From NCBI RefSeq assembly GCF_901000735.1, contig NC_081545.1:22598134-22662133 (forward strand): a DNA stretch of 64,000 bases, written 5' to 3'. The stretch is from Corylus avellana (Eukaryota; Streptophyta; Magnoliopsida; Fagales; Betulaceae). Positions 43,842-48,500 of the stretch are shown here, one piece after another; within the stretch, counting starts at the first letter, position 1, and every line of letters begins with the position of its first letter. The notes below the pieces were generated by a model. That model worked only from the letters and a program-made list of their open reading frames with translations. It was not told where the DNA came from and made no database searches. Both the position numbers and the translations under genes were made by a program.

Positions 43842-44326
43842 TCAAGTGGTATAAAATATTCTTCGGCGCCTGTTAGTTATCAACTTTGGGTCGAGTATCA
43901 TAGAACTCTATAATGTGAATAAAAAATTGTTTTATGTTTGTATATTCTTCGGTCAAAATGATGGTAGTTAGGTTCACATGATTGGCAACTTAAACTTTTC
44001 AGATTTATAATATTTTCAAGCATTTATCAATTTTGCAAAATTCTCCTTTATTACTGGTTGCGTCTCCTTTCCTAAATATGGTGTCCAACAGGAAAAACCT
44101 GGTATCATTTGAAGAATATCGAAAATGAATTGATATATTGTGAAACTTAACCCTTTTACCTGATCAGGCACTGAATGACATAATTCAAGATGATGGGGGG
44201 CCTCCAAAGAAGAAGCACTATGAACTAAAGCTGTCTTTGCTTGATGAAATTGGATGGAGTCATTTGGCGACATATGAGAGACAATGGATGCATGTGCGCT
44301 TCCCGGCAAGCTTGCCACTTTTCTAG
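2257..44326 (+). CDS. TPP2: Tripeptidyl-peptidase II, C-terminal part (20 exons, 5' end outside window)
   Basis: TPP II is a giant cytosolic subtilisin-family (S8) serine exopeptidase that removes tripeptides from peptides released by the proteasome. Exons: 2257-2315, 13136-13290, 17733-17911, 18100-18212, 18279-18449, 18870-18998, 19110-19210, 19301-19418, 19719-19798, 21275-21347, 23044-23129, 23219-23270, 23390-23524, 23695-23766, 24842-24934, 31449-31544, 33632-33730, 33934-34026, 43062-43274, 44168-44326. Every junction is GT-AG and phase-compatible, giving about 757 residues and a TAG stop with no internal stop. The peptide follows plant TPP2 closely, for example [43 protein letters not shown] and [13 protein letters not shown]. 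The Asp-His-Ser catalytic half lies upstream of the window; this part holds the central TPPII domain and the C-terminal helical region. Introns of 10.8, 4.4, 6.5 and 9.0 kb are transposon-filled. Identification is by remembered family similarity; exon borders are inferred from splice consensus and reading frame. Confidence 0.95.
2757..2985 (+). mobile_element. Degenerate Ty1/copia pol fragment
   Basis: The forward reading gives a Pro/Ser/Glu-rich stretch ([18 protein letters not shown], then [11 protein letters not shown] and VIYDITEEV) typical of the linker between integrase and reverse transcriptase in plant copia Pol. It has stops and is short. Bases 2316-2756 are intron with no recognised element. 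Confidence 0.45.
2990..3934 (+). mobile_element. Old L1 LINE, ORF1 part (left half of a split copy)
   Basis: The forward frames, with stops, read like an L1 ORF1 N-terminal domain: [37 protein letters not shown] and VGGRG...[15 protein letters not shown]. They are distantly similar to the ORF1 N-terminus of the two younger L1s here (W-x-VESK-x-F). The copy is cut by a MITE at 3938 and resumes at 10073. Confidence 0.55.
3966..3980 (+). repeat. Target-site duplication of the intact L1 (left copy)
   Basis: TCTAAAAGTGCTTTT occurs here and identically at 9867-9881, bracketing the antisense L1. The perfect match implies a young insertion. Confidence 0.9.
4064..7714 (-). CDS. L1 ORF2: endonuclease-reverse transcriptase, intact
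   Basis: A 1216-residue ORF that makes both enzymes for target-primed reverse transcription. The N-terminal APE-type endonuclease (about 1-230) shows [14 protein letters not shown] near 38, GGDFNV near 140 and [10 protein letters not shown] near 225. The reverse transcriptase (about 480-770) shows [10 protein letters not shown] near 511, [11 protein letters not shown] and the FADD catalytic box near 688. The C-terminal zinc-binding RT domain shows CCMC...HLFLHC near 1090-1105. There is no RNase H domain. The start ATG overlaps the ORF1 stop as ATGA (7711-7714), which suggests coupled termination-reinitiation. No internal stop or shift is seen. Confidence 0.95.
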   Translation of the reverse strand: MKPKILSWNVRGLNERDKRLRVRSLLRSWKVDVVCLQETKVAFISNNFVRSLWGCPYVEWCYVPSRGASGGILVMWDRRVVTKVEVAMGRFVAACSFRNVDDGFEWAFGGVYGPNKDNIRRYLWEELVGLMSWWDMPWCIGGDFNVTLLSSERSGGVHSRSAMREFADFISEQELMDLPLAGGVSTWSNNQSWSRLDRFLVSTDWEVHYPDVRQKRMLRVCSDHAPIVLDCNCLLGGKRPFKFENMWLKAEGFVDKVRSWWGSYHFLGTPSFILAKKMRALKEDIKKWNNQVFGNVEGHIKARMEELKTLDRVDEERGLSSEDIERKGSLSRELEILLLQEEISWRQKSRVRWLKEGDKCTKFFHRMANANRRHNTIETLMVDGSTTSDQEVISDHVTHFYEALFKENLTWRPRLEDLAFDMLDVGEASRLETPFEEKEVWEVVKGMDRDKAPGPDGFSMAFFQDCWDVIKGDIMAVFAEFHDRGKFEKSLNATFISLIPKSHGANDLKDFRPISLVGGTYKIIAKVLANRMKRVMNKVISKPQNAFVKGRQILDSVLIANECLDSRIRSGEPGLLCKLDMEKAYDHMNWKFLLYLLRRCGFGEKWCSWIEHCISSVRFSVLINGSSSGFFDSSRGVRQGDPLSPFLFVLVMEAFSRLIEASINRGLISGFSVGAREADQVIVSHLLFADDTLVFCGADPFQVRNIGALLVCFEAVSGLKVNLGKSALVPVGSMENAGMLAGILRCGIATTPLKYLGLPLGASFKVKTIWEDVLEKYVRRLASWKRLYLSKGGRITLIKSTLSNLPTYFLSLFPIPASVAKRIEKIQRDFLWGGIDDEFKFHLVSWDKVCYPITEGGLGIRNLWLMNQALLGKWLWRFAHEKEAWWRKILVAKYGAVWGGWRSKVPRGSHGVGFWKHICRGWRSFQDHIRFVPGRGSNIRFWEDIWCGDMPLREVFPGLFSIATNKDASIADNRECSNGSAQWSVSFTRRVHDWEVEVLASFYSLLYLHPFGGEGEDRIRWIYSRKGNFEVRSFYRILASKDLTPFPWKSIWRTKAPSKVAFFAWTAALGKILTLDNVRKRGIVVINRCCMCESNGESIDHLFLHCGVARSLWNAIFTRFGLCWAMPGSVKAMFDSWWMGGKTSSAVVWKMVPLCLMWCIWNERNARNFEDSARNLEELIHFFLYTLFTWTAGWLAPIVISFQDFLIRFSSSLSLS
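7711..9831 (-). CDS. L1 ORF1 protein (nucleic-acid-binding candidate), intact
   Basis: About 706 residues from the ATG at 9831; an in-frame GTG lies at 9843. The N-terminal 130 residues form a globular domain ([26 protein letters not shown]) shared with the ORF1 of the copy at 28401-30757 and probably related to the plant retroelement DUF4283 fold. The rest is Ser/Pro/Glu-rich and probably disordered. It contains PGLEKW twice, ILGKAP once and a C-terminal [16 protein letters not shown] motif found in other copies. No canonical CCHC zinc knuckle is visible. By analogy it coats L1 RNA; that role is inferred. Confidence 0.85.
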   Translation of the reverse strand: MGLSRGWVVESKEFAVIVKDGDTVLKLQERCRGKMRSIHLDWTEAVWLLRIFEELMDVGDSRVFRDETIRSFPRVLVQKCFNRHGSFLVLEENEGSERRGRVFVPEGWNRKGWNRLQSELRIAVDFVQPFVGDARKLISGKQRRSFSEVLMSKSNQEEELFGSFEEPIARVPKWLLGEVKKNDKKMGPSFSAVCQAKEVEDGLEVQKTVPAAGPAERTVANCGVRIEAVQKKISSPEEKAYEAGCTGACCPGCVSAGGKEKLKISLLKIQEEIRICLEGIEAFSRSPCRGEARHTGPISMSVLEHSEEAHFMNPYASQPISQPKASVMPQTGRKDKAIVVGSGPSRSTKFYSRKTVTPSGPGPSGPSSFYSESRSFTSLTHKTMPETSRVQGPRKVASTREGLRSPTRDSEESRDGQRGADRIDGSSPATDSVELAVSAKQQSDPVLGILGKAPTALIACASKEGTTNYVRPDIARLSVDDSGKLKKSMCGREMEKGERSGSGQSDPVKQGQMEQKYDKAGSDTQGELFPGLEKWILPSVGQEMVGRDLEEETVVSSKQVEEKEEIPPGLEKWEISGSNPLRSIGDVVSDHEENPHPVSDSLAVVPFEAQEPITVEFVTEFSKLVGVSCGGEDRKLSEVFGLILDDTEGNGKEEGEAVEEGVGLEALSVKKGKRELNNLNFSINYEGPNGSSSRVRSKGRGFGAVK
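9867..9881 (+). repeat. Target-site duplication of the intact L1 (right copy)
   Basis: Identical to 3966-3980; marks the 5' boundary of the antisense L1. Confidence 0.9.
10073..11870 (+). mobile_element. Old L1 LINE, ORF1 end and endonuclease start (right half of split copy)
   Basis: Continues the element of 2990-3934 beyond the MITE. 11189-11455 reads as the ORF1 C-terminus ([16 protein letters not shown]), then the ORF2 endonuclease start ([30 protein letters not shown]) with stops and a shift. It is truncated at about 11870 before the RT. A G-run lies at 10851-10862. Confidence 0.7.
11871..12010. repeat. GCGGATATCC-rich imperfect palindromic block
   Basis: Alternating gcggatatc / gatatccgc words (for example 11876-11940, with atgcggatgcag near 12021) make short imperfect inverted repeats beside the truncated L1. 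It may be a MITE remnant; the family is unknown. 12011-13135 is AT-rich intron with no recognised element. Confidence 0.35.
13136..13290 (+). CDS. TPP2: TPP2 exon
   Basis: 155 nt, from ttgacag|TGG to ttcaa|gtcagt. It encodes [15 protein letters not shown] at its start and [10 protein letters not shown] at its end. Two bases are left over and join the first base of the next exon to make Asn. Confidence 0.95.
14736..15189. mobile_element. Foldback Mutator-like MITE with assembly gap at its centre
   Basis: The left arm (14736-14908) starts GGGGAAAATACATTTTACCC and the right arm (15009-15189) is its inverse. Nine-base AAAAAGAAA flanks occur on both sides (14727-14735, 15190-15198), as expected for Mutator-type insertion, though low in complexity. 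The hairpin loop is replaced by Ns. Confidence 0.65.
14909..15008. other. Assembly gap (100 N)
   Basis: Exactly 100 Ns, the usual placeholder for a gap of unknown size, located between the arms of an inverted repeat. Confidence 0.95.
15537..16239. mobile_element. Tourist-like MITE with GC-rich cargo
   Basis: Perfect 15-bp terminal inverted repeats GGCCTTGTTTGGGAA / ttcccaaacaaggcc bound 703 bp. The centre (about 15765-16085) is a GC-rich run of GGGGTGG and CCACCCC words, while the outer parts are AT-rich. Flanking trinucleotides (TAT, TAA) match the TWA rule only imperfectly. The centre contains a chance open frame. 16240-17732 is intron with nothing recognised. Confidence 0.7.
17733..17911 (+). 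CDS. TPP2: TPP2 exon
   Basis: 179 nt after cttcag. Encodes [19 protein letters not shown] at the start, then [19 protein letters not shown]; the donor is ccag|gtgtag. One base is carried into the next exon to make Gly. Confidence 0.95.
18100..18212 (+). CDS. TPP2: TPP2 exon
   Basis: 113 nt after attattag. Encodes [16 protein letters not shown] through [14 protein letters not shown] and ends cag|gtacag in phase 0. Confidence 0.95.
18279..18449 (+). CDS. TPP2: TPP2 exon
   Basis: 171 nt (57 codons) after tttccag. Encodes [18 protein letters not shown] and later [20 protein letters not shown]; the donor is gag|gtagca. Confidence 0.95.
18870..18998 (+). CDS. TPP2: TPP2 exon
   Basis: 129 nt (43 codons) after ttcctag. 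Encodes [20 protein letters not shown] and ends AALLNK|gtgatt. Confidence 0.95.
19110..19210 (+). CDS. TPP2: TPP2 exon
   Basis: 101 nt after gttccag. Encodes [18 protein letters not shown] and [13 protein letters not shown]. Two bases (at) are left for the next exon; donor gtgagt. Confidence 0.95.
19301..19418 (+). CDS. TPP2: TPP2 exon
   Basis: 118 nt after cttcag. Encodes [20 protein letters not shown] and [16 protein letters not shown]; donor aag|gtacat. Confidence 0.95.
19719..19798 (+). CDS. TPP2: TPP2 exon
   Basis: 80 nt after aattgtag. Encodes [20 protein letters not shown] then NLQLYL; donor ag|gtatgg. The following 1.5 kb intron holds a GC-rich block that looks like a captured gene 5' end. 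Confidence 0.95.
20088..20215 (+). repeat. Third copy of the dispersed repeat seen at 171-330
   Basis: ttaaattactacttattccaaaaacttaagctgataag...aatttaatc resembles the 171-330/1891-2031 family. It lies within TPP2 intron 19799-21274. Confidence 0.35.
20330..20900 (-). other. GC-rich block resembling a captured gene 5' region
   Basis: Within an AT-rich TPP2 intron this block has balanced base composition, a GC-rich patch (20788-20822, with ggcggccgc) and two GT/GA microsatellites (20730-20763 and 20840-20868). Read on the minus strand it looks like a CT-rich 5'UTR followed by a short open frame (20299-20550). No family was recognised. 20935-21120 has repeat-like text of unknown class. Confidence 0.3.
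21275..21347 (+). CDS. TPP2: TPP2 exon
   Basis: 73 nt after attccag. Encodes [20 protein letters not shown] and LEEK; donor aag|gtgata. Confidence 0.93.
22562..22680 (+). mobile_element. Probable SINE with poly-A tail
   Basis: About 120 bp: tcgagggtgcggtgcacgggatcggggt...gagaggttccccgatgtc followed by an A-run (22655-22672). Similar short sequences flank it (agttctgtgta before, agttcttgtgta after), suggesting a target duplication. It lies in TPP2 intron 21348-23043; the rest of that intron has only G-runs (21963-21979) and no recognised element. Confidence 0.5.
23044..23129 (+). CDS. TPP2: TPP2 exon
   Basis: 86 nt after atccag. Encodes [20 protein letters not shown] and FKSSVLVP. Two bases (gg) carry over to make Gly with the next exon. 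Confidence 0.93.
23219..23270 (+). CDS. TPP2: TPP2 exon (52 nt)
   Basis: A short exon after ttggtag. Encodes [17 protein letters not shown] in phase; donor aag|gtactg. Too short for open-frame detection; recognised from the conserved peptide. Confidence 0.93.
23341..23395 (+). mobile_element. Micro L1-tail insertion duplicating a TPP2 splice acceptor
   Basis: TTTTTGTAGAATTCT occurs at 23341-23355 and 23381-23395 around 25 bp that are only tacttatc plus an A-run. The inserted text equals the last bases of the local L1 family. The duplication carries the intron's AG and the first exon bases. Confidence 0.75.
23390..23524 (+). CDS. TPP2: TPP2 exon with duplicated acceptor
   Basis: 135 nt (45 codons) after ttttgtag. 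Encodes [18 protein letters not shown] and [15 protein letters not shown]. The acceptor and the first exon bases are duplicated 40 bp upstream by a tiny L1-tail insertion. Only the downstream acceptor keeps the frame. Confidence 0.93.
23695..23766 (+). CDS. TPP2: TPP2 exon
   Basis: 72 nt (24 codons) after gatag. Encodes [20 protein letters not shown] and LEEE; donor gag|gtatgc. Confidence 0.93.
24364..24459 (+). mobile_element. Micro L1-tail insertion with 23-bp target duplication
   Basis: A 23-bp sequence at 24364-24386 is repeated exactly at 24437-24459. The 50 bp between them end in acattTACTTATC plus an A-run, the L1 3' terminus. Confidence 0.7.
24560..24609 (+). mobile_element. Micro L1-tail insertion (16 bp) with 17-bp target duplication
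   Basis: GAATGTGGAATAGCGTA occurs at 24560-24576 and 24593-24609. The 16 bp between are acttatc plus nine A's. Confidence 0.7.
24842..24934 (+). CDS. TPP2: TPP2 exon
   Basis: 93 nt (31 codons) after aatcag. Encodes [20 protein letters not shown] and [11 protein letters not shown]; donor aag|gttaaa. The next intron begins 22 bp before the target-site duplication of a 5.9 kb antisense L1. Confidence 0.93.
25125..28404 (-). pseudogene. L1 ORF2 pseudogene (endonuclease-reverse transcriptase)
   Basis: The reading frame is broken into pieces: 28404-27835 endonuclease start ([20 protein letters not shown]), 27863-27411 endonuclease end (SDHAPIILD), 27347-26337 RT core ([21 protein letters not shown]), then 26224-25910 and 25879-25211 for the remainder. 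The RT frame breaks at the FADD region (about 26340). The zinc-binding end is partly deleted. Similarity to the intact copy is high, roughly three quarters of residues by eye. Confidence 0.88.
28401..30757 (-). pseudogene. L1 ORF1 pseudogene
   Basis: Pieces 30757-29678 (start [23 protein letters not shown]-like [13 protein letters not shown]), 29575-29054 and 29039-28401 (end [16 protein letters not shown]) form a broken ORF1. The last codons overlap the ORF2 start as ATGA (28401-28404), as in the intact copy. The Ser/Pro-rich middle has three repeats of an (A)NQS...LGILGKEP motif (near 29071-29103, 28903-28930, 28764-28796). ORF1 is far more diverged between the two L1s than ORF2. Confidence 0.8.
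31449..31544 (+). CDS. TPP2: TPP2 exon
   Basis: 96 nt (32 codons) after ttggcag. Encodes [20 protein letters not shown] and IRHDEE; donor gag|gtgagt. Confidence 0.93.
31590..32540 (-). mobile_element. Antisense Ty1/copia fragment (RT end, RNase H, LTR edge)
   Basis: The minus strand 32537-32280 reads [20 protein letters not shown] and [14 protein letters not shown], the classic copia RT C-terminal region. 32200-31800 reads like RNase H ([16 protein letters not shown]). A polypurine-like agcttgaggaggagtgttga on the minus strand near 31760-31780 marks the LTR boundary. It is decayed. Confidence 0.7.
32554..32886 (+). mobile_element. 5'-truncated L1 3' end
   Basis: The L1 ORF2 C-terminus ([15 protein letters not shown], parallel to [15 protein letters not shown]) is followed by the 3'UTR cttgtatacctccagtgtacttagg and an A-run at 32873-32889. 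It is inserted into a duplicated piece of the copia fragment. Confidence 0.7.
32947..33041 (+). mobile_element. Short L1 3' tail with target duplication
   Basis: About 95 bp: ttaggtgttttctcttatatacctccag...actcattacttat plus an A-run. The near-identical flanks caaccttacaaccgag (32931-32946) and caaccttacaactgag (33042-33057) are its target duplication. 33058-33631 is copia-like debris and intron without a clear call. Confidence 0.7.
33632..33730 (+). CDS. TPP2: TPP2 exon
   Basis: 99 nt (33 codons) after attgcag. Encodes [20 protein letters not shown] and TDPEDEEAE; donor gag|gtgtgt. Confidence 0.93.
33934..34026 (+). CDS. TPP2: TPP2 exon with duplicated 3' end
   Basis: 93 nt (31 codons) after atctag. 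Encodes [20 protein letters not shown] and ADIESLE; donor gag|gtagga. The last 29 nt recur 36 bp downstream inside the intron, without a GT donor. Confidence 0.92.
34345..34890 (-). mobile_element. Old antisense L1-like fragment, split by the copia insertion
   Basis: On the minus strand the end tattctttacttgtcc with oligo-A and readings such as [19 protein letters not shown] resemble the 3' part of a LINE. It appears to continue for a few tens of bases beyond 40254. Weak homology only. Confidence 0.35.
34896..35121 (+). repeat. Copia 5' LTR
   Basis: Starts TGTCAATCAGATACGG and ends GTACAATTGACA; followed directly by the primer-binding site. Confidence 0.93.
35122..35134 (+). promoter_or_regulatory. 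Copia primer-binding site (initiator tRNA-Met type)
   Basis: TGGTATCAGAGCC begins directly at the LTR end, complementary to the 3' end of initiator tRNA-Met. Confidence 0.9.
35355..35575 (+). repeat. 103-bp tandem repeat in copia leader
   Basis: Two near-identical 103-bp units start at 35355 and 35458 (ggggctgtcggcg...), and a third begins at 35561. Downstream to about 35860 the leader is a run of short gctgtttgggctt words. It is G/T-rich with few A's. Confidence 0.85.
35948..40002 (+). pseudogene. Copia Gag-Pol polyprotein with one frameshift
   Basis: Gag starts at ATG 35948 ([20 protein letters not shown]). The frame is lost between about 36305 and 36318 and resumes at about 36320 ([13 protein letters not shown]) with no other defect to the stop at 40002. 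Domains in order: two CCHC knuckles ([28 protein letters not shown]; about 36631-36730), protease ([12 protein letters not shown]; about 36926), integrase zinc and core ([22 protein letters not shown] at about 37773), reverse transcriptase (YVDDIVITG at about 39047), RNase H ([27 protein letters not shown]). A sequencing or assembly slip could also explain the shift. Confidence 0.92.
40010..40249 (+). repeat. Copia 3' LTR with 14-bp terminal duplication
   Basis: Bases 40010-40235 match the 5' LTR. CAGTACAATTGACA is then repeated (40222-40235 and 40236-40249) before the CTTAC target duplication. Confidence 0.92.
40440..41470 (+). mobile_element. Old L1 ORF1 fragment
   Basis: Text such as cagctctcgcctaggccgg resembles 10383-10402 of the other old L1, and 41151-41205 reads [20 protein letters not shown], the conserved ORF1 C-terminal motif. 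Then follows 3'-end-like text (cttgtgtacttagg). The copy is decayed and rearranged. Confidence 0.55.
41480..42835 (-). mobile_element. Decayed antisense L1 ORF2 fragment (RT region)
   Basis: The minus strand 42493-42143 reads [20 protein letters not shown], then [15 protein letters not shown] and HLLFADD. 42923-42696 reads [12 protein letters not shown]. The rest of ORF2 to about 41480 is recognisable with stops. It runs opposite to the adjoining ORF1 fragment. Confidence 0.75.
42880..42985 (+). mobile_element. Possible SINE remnant
   Basis: Text with a B-box-like ggattcaagaacc (42917-42929) and A-rich tails on both sides. Weak; the A box is not clear. Confidence 0.3.
43062..43274 (+). CDS. 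TPP2: TPP2 exon
   Basis: 213 nt (71 codons) after atttcag. Encodes [18 protein letters not shown], then [20 protein letters not shown] and GRLGTALK; donor aag|gtattt. It is separated from the previous exon by a 9 kb transposon-filled intron. Confidence 0.95.
43807..43840 (+). repeat. (AT)n microsatellite
   Basis: An uninterrupted AT dinucleotide run in the last TPP2 intron. Confidence 0.85.
44168..44326 (+). CDS. TPP2: TPP2 terminal exon
   Basis: 159 nt after gatcag, ending in TAG. Encodes [20 protein letters not shown] and the C-terminus [13 protein letters not shown], which matches the end of plant TPP2. Confidence 0.95.
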   Translation, partial: ALNDIIQDDGGPPKKKHYELKLSLLDEIGWSHLATYERQWMHVRFPASLPLF

Positions 44327-44401
44327 GGTTGTCTTGTATTTGAATAAGTAGGGCTAGGCCCATTCCCATGATTTGATTCCCGTACGCATGGATCTTCGCA
44401 C

Positions 44402-44407
44402 AATAAA
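44402..44407 (+). terminator. Candidate TPP2 polyadenylation signal
   Basis: AATAAA lies 76 bp after the TPP2 stop codon, which suits a plant near-upstream element. No cleavage site was determined. Confidence 0.4.
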
Positions 44408-44576
44408 ATTAATATTCTCTGTACTGTTTTATTTCCATTTTTCCCAATTGCATTTGGATGACATATTTGAACAATGAAAATATGTTAACCCATTCAACCT
44501 TAAGCCAGACTCCAATCTGACACTTGTTTATTGTTGCTTGTTATGCTATTGCTGGAGACTTTGATGCACTTATTAT

Positions 44577-44880
44577 GCTTACTCCTGACTTCTTAGCCAG
44601 TGATAGTATGTTCGGTTGCGAGTATATATATATATTCACAAATATGTCAAGTTAAACTACTGTTCATGTATTTTACCACTATATATTTTAACTATTTTAA
44701 CTATTCATGTCTATCACTGAAAACATTAAAATCGTATGTCAACATGAATAGTTAAAATAAATATAATATGTAAACATACTATGCTTGCTCCTGACTTCTT
44801 AGCCAGTGATAGACACGAATAGTTAAAATATATATGTTAATCACTGGCATGAATGGTTAAAATATATATAATATGTTAAG
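44577..44880 (+). repeat. Intergenic duplicated segment between TPP2 and the reductase gene
   Basis: A 32-bp sequence (cctgacttcttagccagtgatag at its end) occurs at about 44577-44608 and 44781-44812, with gaatagttaaaatatata words in both orientations between. Otherwise 44327-45340 holds only the TPP2 3' flank and the upstream region of the reductase gene. Confidence 0.5.
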
Positions 44881-45340
44881 TTAAAATTGACGGTTTCAAA
44901 ATGTAAAAAATTGTAAAAAGTTAAAAAGGACCATTCCCCTTATTCGCGGAAGTACATCCACATGGGAGCAGGAGTTTCTTCCACCCTTTCCTTCTAATCT
45001 AGATCCATTATACGCCGTACACCGCCTGATGGATATGATTATTTTTTTTCCAAACCATATGGTCGATACAATAATTTGTTTTGATTACCTTAAATTAATG
45101 TTAACTCTACCTAATCTTTATTCTATTCCATATGGGGAGTGTTCTGCCTAATCTTTGATTGGAGGTTTATTGGCACATGTTGGAAAAATTTGCAAGAGAT
45201 GGAACCCAAACATTAAACAAGTTGTTTGGTCAACTAGTGCAACTTACGTTGCGTTGTGATCTTATCTGCTATATCATCCACCTATTAAAATTAAGGGCAC
45301 CAAGTCTTTTCTTCTACTCCAAACTCAGAAGCTAGAGAAA

Positions 45341-45595
45341 ATGGGTGGTGCTGGCAATGAAGAGAAAGCTGTGGTAGAGAGCAGAGAATGGTACTTGGCG
45401 GCCCATGCACCAGAAGGTGTTCCAACCTCCGATCATCTCAAACTCCGTACTGTCCCGCTATCGCTCTGCACCGATTTGATCCCTGACCGCCATCTCGTCG
45501 TCCAAAACCTCCTGATCTCTGTTGATCCGTATCATCGTGCCCAAATGACTGGTCTTGAAGACGGGCTTTACTTGCCTCAGTTCAAACTAAATGAG
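45341..45595 (+). CDS. 2-alkenal reductase exon 1
   Basis: 255 nt from ATG. MGGAGNEEKAVVESREWYLA through LPQFKLNE; donor gag|gtactt. Confidence 0.92.
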
Positions 45596-48500
45596 GTACT
45601 TTAAACAAGAGTAATAATGCATACTACACTTCCATTTCACTTCACTTTCATTGAGATGATGTGGCATGCTCATCAGCTTTTGATTTTTTTTTTTTTATTA
45701 TTTTTTGATTTATTTATTTTAAATAAGGGGCATTGCCAGATTAATCAAGTGAAATAAGGTGTAATATGCGTCATTTACTCTTTAAACAAACATCACCTCA
45801 CACCACTACAAATATACTGGCTAACATATGCAACGATATTAACCTATGTATTCATGAGTAATGCTATATATCATATTTTATCCTACAATGCTGACGTGAC
45901 AATCCCAACTAATCATTGATTTTTTTTTTTTTTAGCATTTTGGTTAATTGTGAGATAAAAATGTGATTTATAGCATTACTCATTCATAAAATGCTATATA
46001 TAATTGACTATTGAGTGTTGTTAGACGTTCTACAATCTTTACTATAGTTTTTTTACAAATACATGTGTCAATATATAATTAGTAAAATAATTAAGCAAAC
46101 AATTTGACTTGTCAATTTAATTAATTCGTGATTGACTTGTCAACCATAGATACAATCTTAATTGTTCATTAATTAAGATTGTCATATTAGTTTGTATGAG
46201 GATTATAGTAAAAGTTATATATAGTGGCCCTTCTCCTTCAAAAAAAAAAAAAAAAGGTTATAGTGGTCCAAACATTTAACATTTTCCTATATTATTAGCT
46301 TATTTACCTTATAATATATTTGTTAGAATAATTTATATTCTATTCTATTCTATTCTATTTCCTTTCCTATTTTATTTAGTCTAGGGGTTTCTTGCTCACT
46401 ACTTTTGTCTTTCTATAATAATCTCTTCAAAATAATCCTCATAATCCCAATTCTAACGCCACAAAAATCAAGCCAAAAAAAAATCTGTACAGATTTTCAA
46501 AAACCCAACAAAAATATAAAATTCTAAACTGGTATTAGTTAAAAGACAATTATCTTTGTCCATTTCATGTTATCTTAATTACCATCAAGTCTGATACTAC
46601 TTGTTAAGGAAATAAAAATCGTTAAAAAAATTCAATAAAATTAGATATAAAAGTCTTACTTGTCAAAATTTTATTTTATGTTTTTTATTTTCTATTTCAA
46701 ACACAAAAATAATTTTTACCTTTATGTCATGTTAGAACTTTTTTTCCAAAGTAAAAGTAAAAATTACCGCAAAATACATATATGCTGACATGTTAACATT
46801 AACGTAAATTTTCAAGTTTATAGATTTTACTCCAGTTATATTATTAGCAATAATTTATTATTAAGATACTATTCAAGGTGAGGCTTGTATATATATAAAA
46901 ATTGCAGGTGATAACTGCAATCACTGTTGGAAGGGTAATTCGATCAAAGGACAATAATTACAAGGAGGGTGATATTGTCCTTAATCTTTTCTCTCCGGTT
47001 GCTGAGCATTGTGTTGTACCATCCGAGTTACACATACAGAAGGTTGATCCAACATCTGGGGTTCCGTTGCCTGATTATCTCAGTTCTATAGGTAATATTT
47101 TTTTCTTCTTTTTAATTATCCTAATTTTTTTCTTTTTCTTAATATTAGTTGTTTAAACTTAAGTCCCCAAGAGGTAGCTCAATCGGTTAGGACCACGCCT
47201 CATGAAGCGTAGGTTGATCGCTAGTTCAAATCTCCTCCCCCCTCTTGTCTGGACATGTAAAAAATAAAAAAAAGTTGTTTAAACTTAATTTTTATCCTCT
47301 AAAGTTATACTTTTAAGGCAATTATATAATGAGATATGAAATATGGTATATATGTATTACAGGGATACCAGGTTTTGCAGCGTGGGTGGGTATAGAGGTG
47401 CTAGGAGATCCAAAGCCAGGGTCAAATGTGTTTATTTCAGCAGCGGCTGGAGCGGTCGGAATGTATGCCGGACAATTGGCTAAGCTCAGAGGTTGCCGGG
47501 TCATCGGAAGCACTGGATCTGATGAGAAGGTATGTGATGCAATTGCAAACCATGAACGTTTCTGGTAAATGTAATATTTCTGGTGATTAAAGTAATATTA
47601 ATTAGTTGGAGACCCAATCATAATAATATACTTTCGAATGGTAGTAATCATATATTATATTTGGTATCCTCTATTGGGCTTGTAGAATGTGTCTCTAATA
47701 TTTTTTTGGTTGTCATGGTGAAATGTGGTAAAAAAAAGAAGAAGATAGAATTCATTGGATTGCAAATAAAAGAAGGGAAATGTCACAAAACCCTCATAAA
47801 TTTCAACACATTTTGAAATTACCCTATAATGTTTAAAATCTTTCAATTTAGGGTATTAAACTTTCAAATTTTTCCAATATCGATCTCACATATGTTAGGA
47901 TTTTCCATTAAATTTTGTCAAAATTTTCAAAATACCCATTTTTTTTTTTTAAAAAAAAACAAAAATTTAGGCGCAGATATTTTTACAAATTCTATTAAAT
48001 CATGACCAACGCCTGTATCTTTGCAAATTTTTATTTTATTTTTCTAAATAAAAAATTGGTGTTTTGAAAGTTTTGACAAGATTTAACGGAAAATCTTAAC
48101 AGATGGAGAACATTGCAAAAAATTGAAAACTTGATACCCTAAATTGAGAGCTTTTGAACATTAATTAGGGAGTAATGTCAAAACACATGGAAGCTTAAAG
48201 GGGTTTTATAAATTAGTTTCTCCAAAAAAGAAAGTGAAATACAATTTGGAAACTAGTGGTGATTGAATGCCATGTTATTTAGCGGTTGGAACTGATGGCA
48301 TGTTTAAATCCCAAATTGATGAAATTCTCCTATAAAATCATATCACATATATCTTATCTTGACTTCATGTTATTTTTGATCTTAAAGGTAAAGCTCATAA
48401 AGGAGGAATTTGGATATGATGATGCATTCAACTACAACAAAGAAACAGATTTAGATGCTGCTTTAAGCAAGTAATTAATTACCATTTCACAGTTTCTTCC

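Noticed and set aside
47163..47273. tRNA gene
   Set aside because: The head has tRNA-like boxes but no complete cloverleaf; the perfect flanking duplication and A-rich tail show that it is a SINE.
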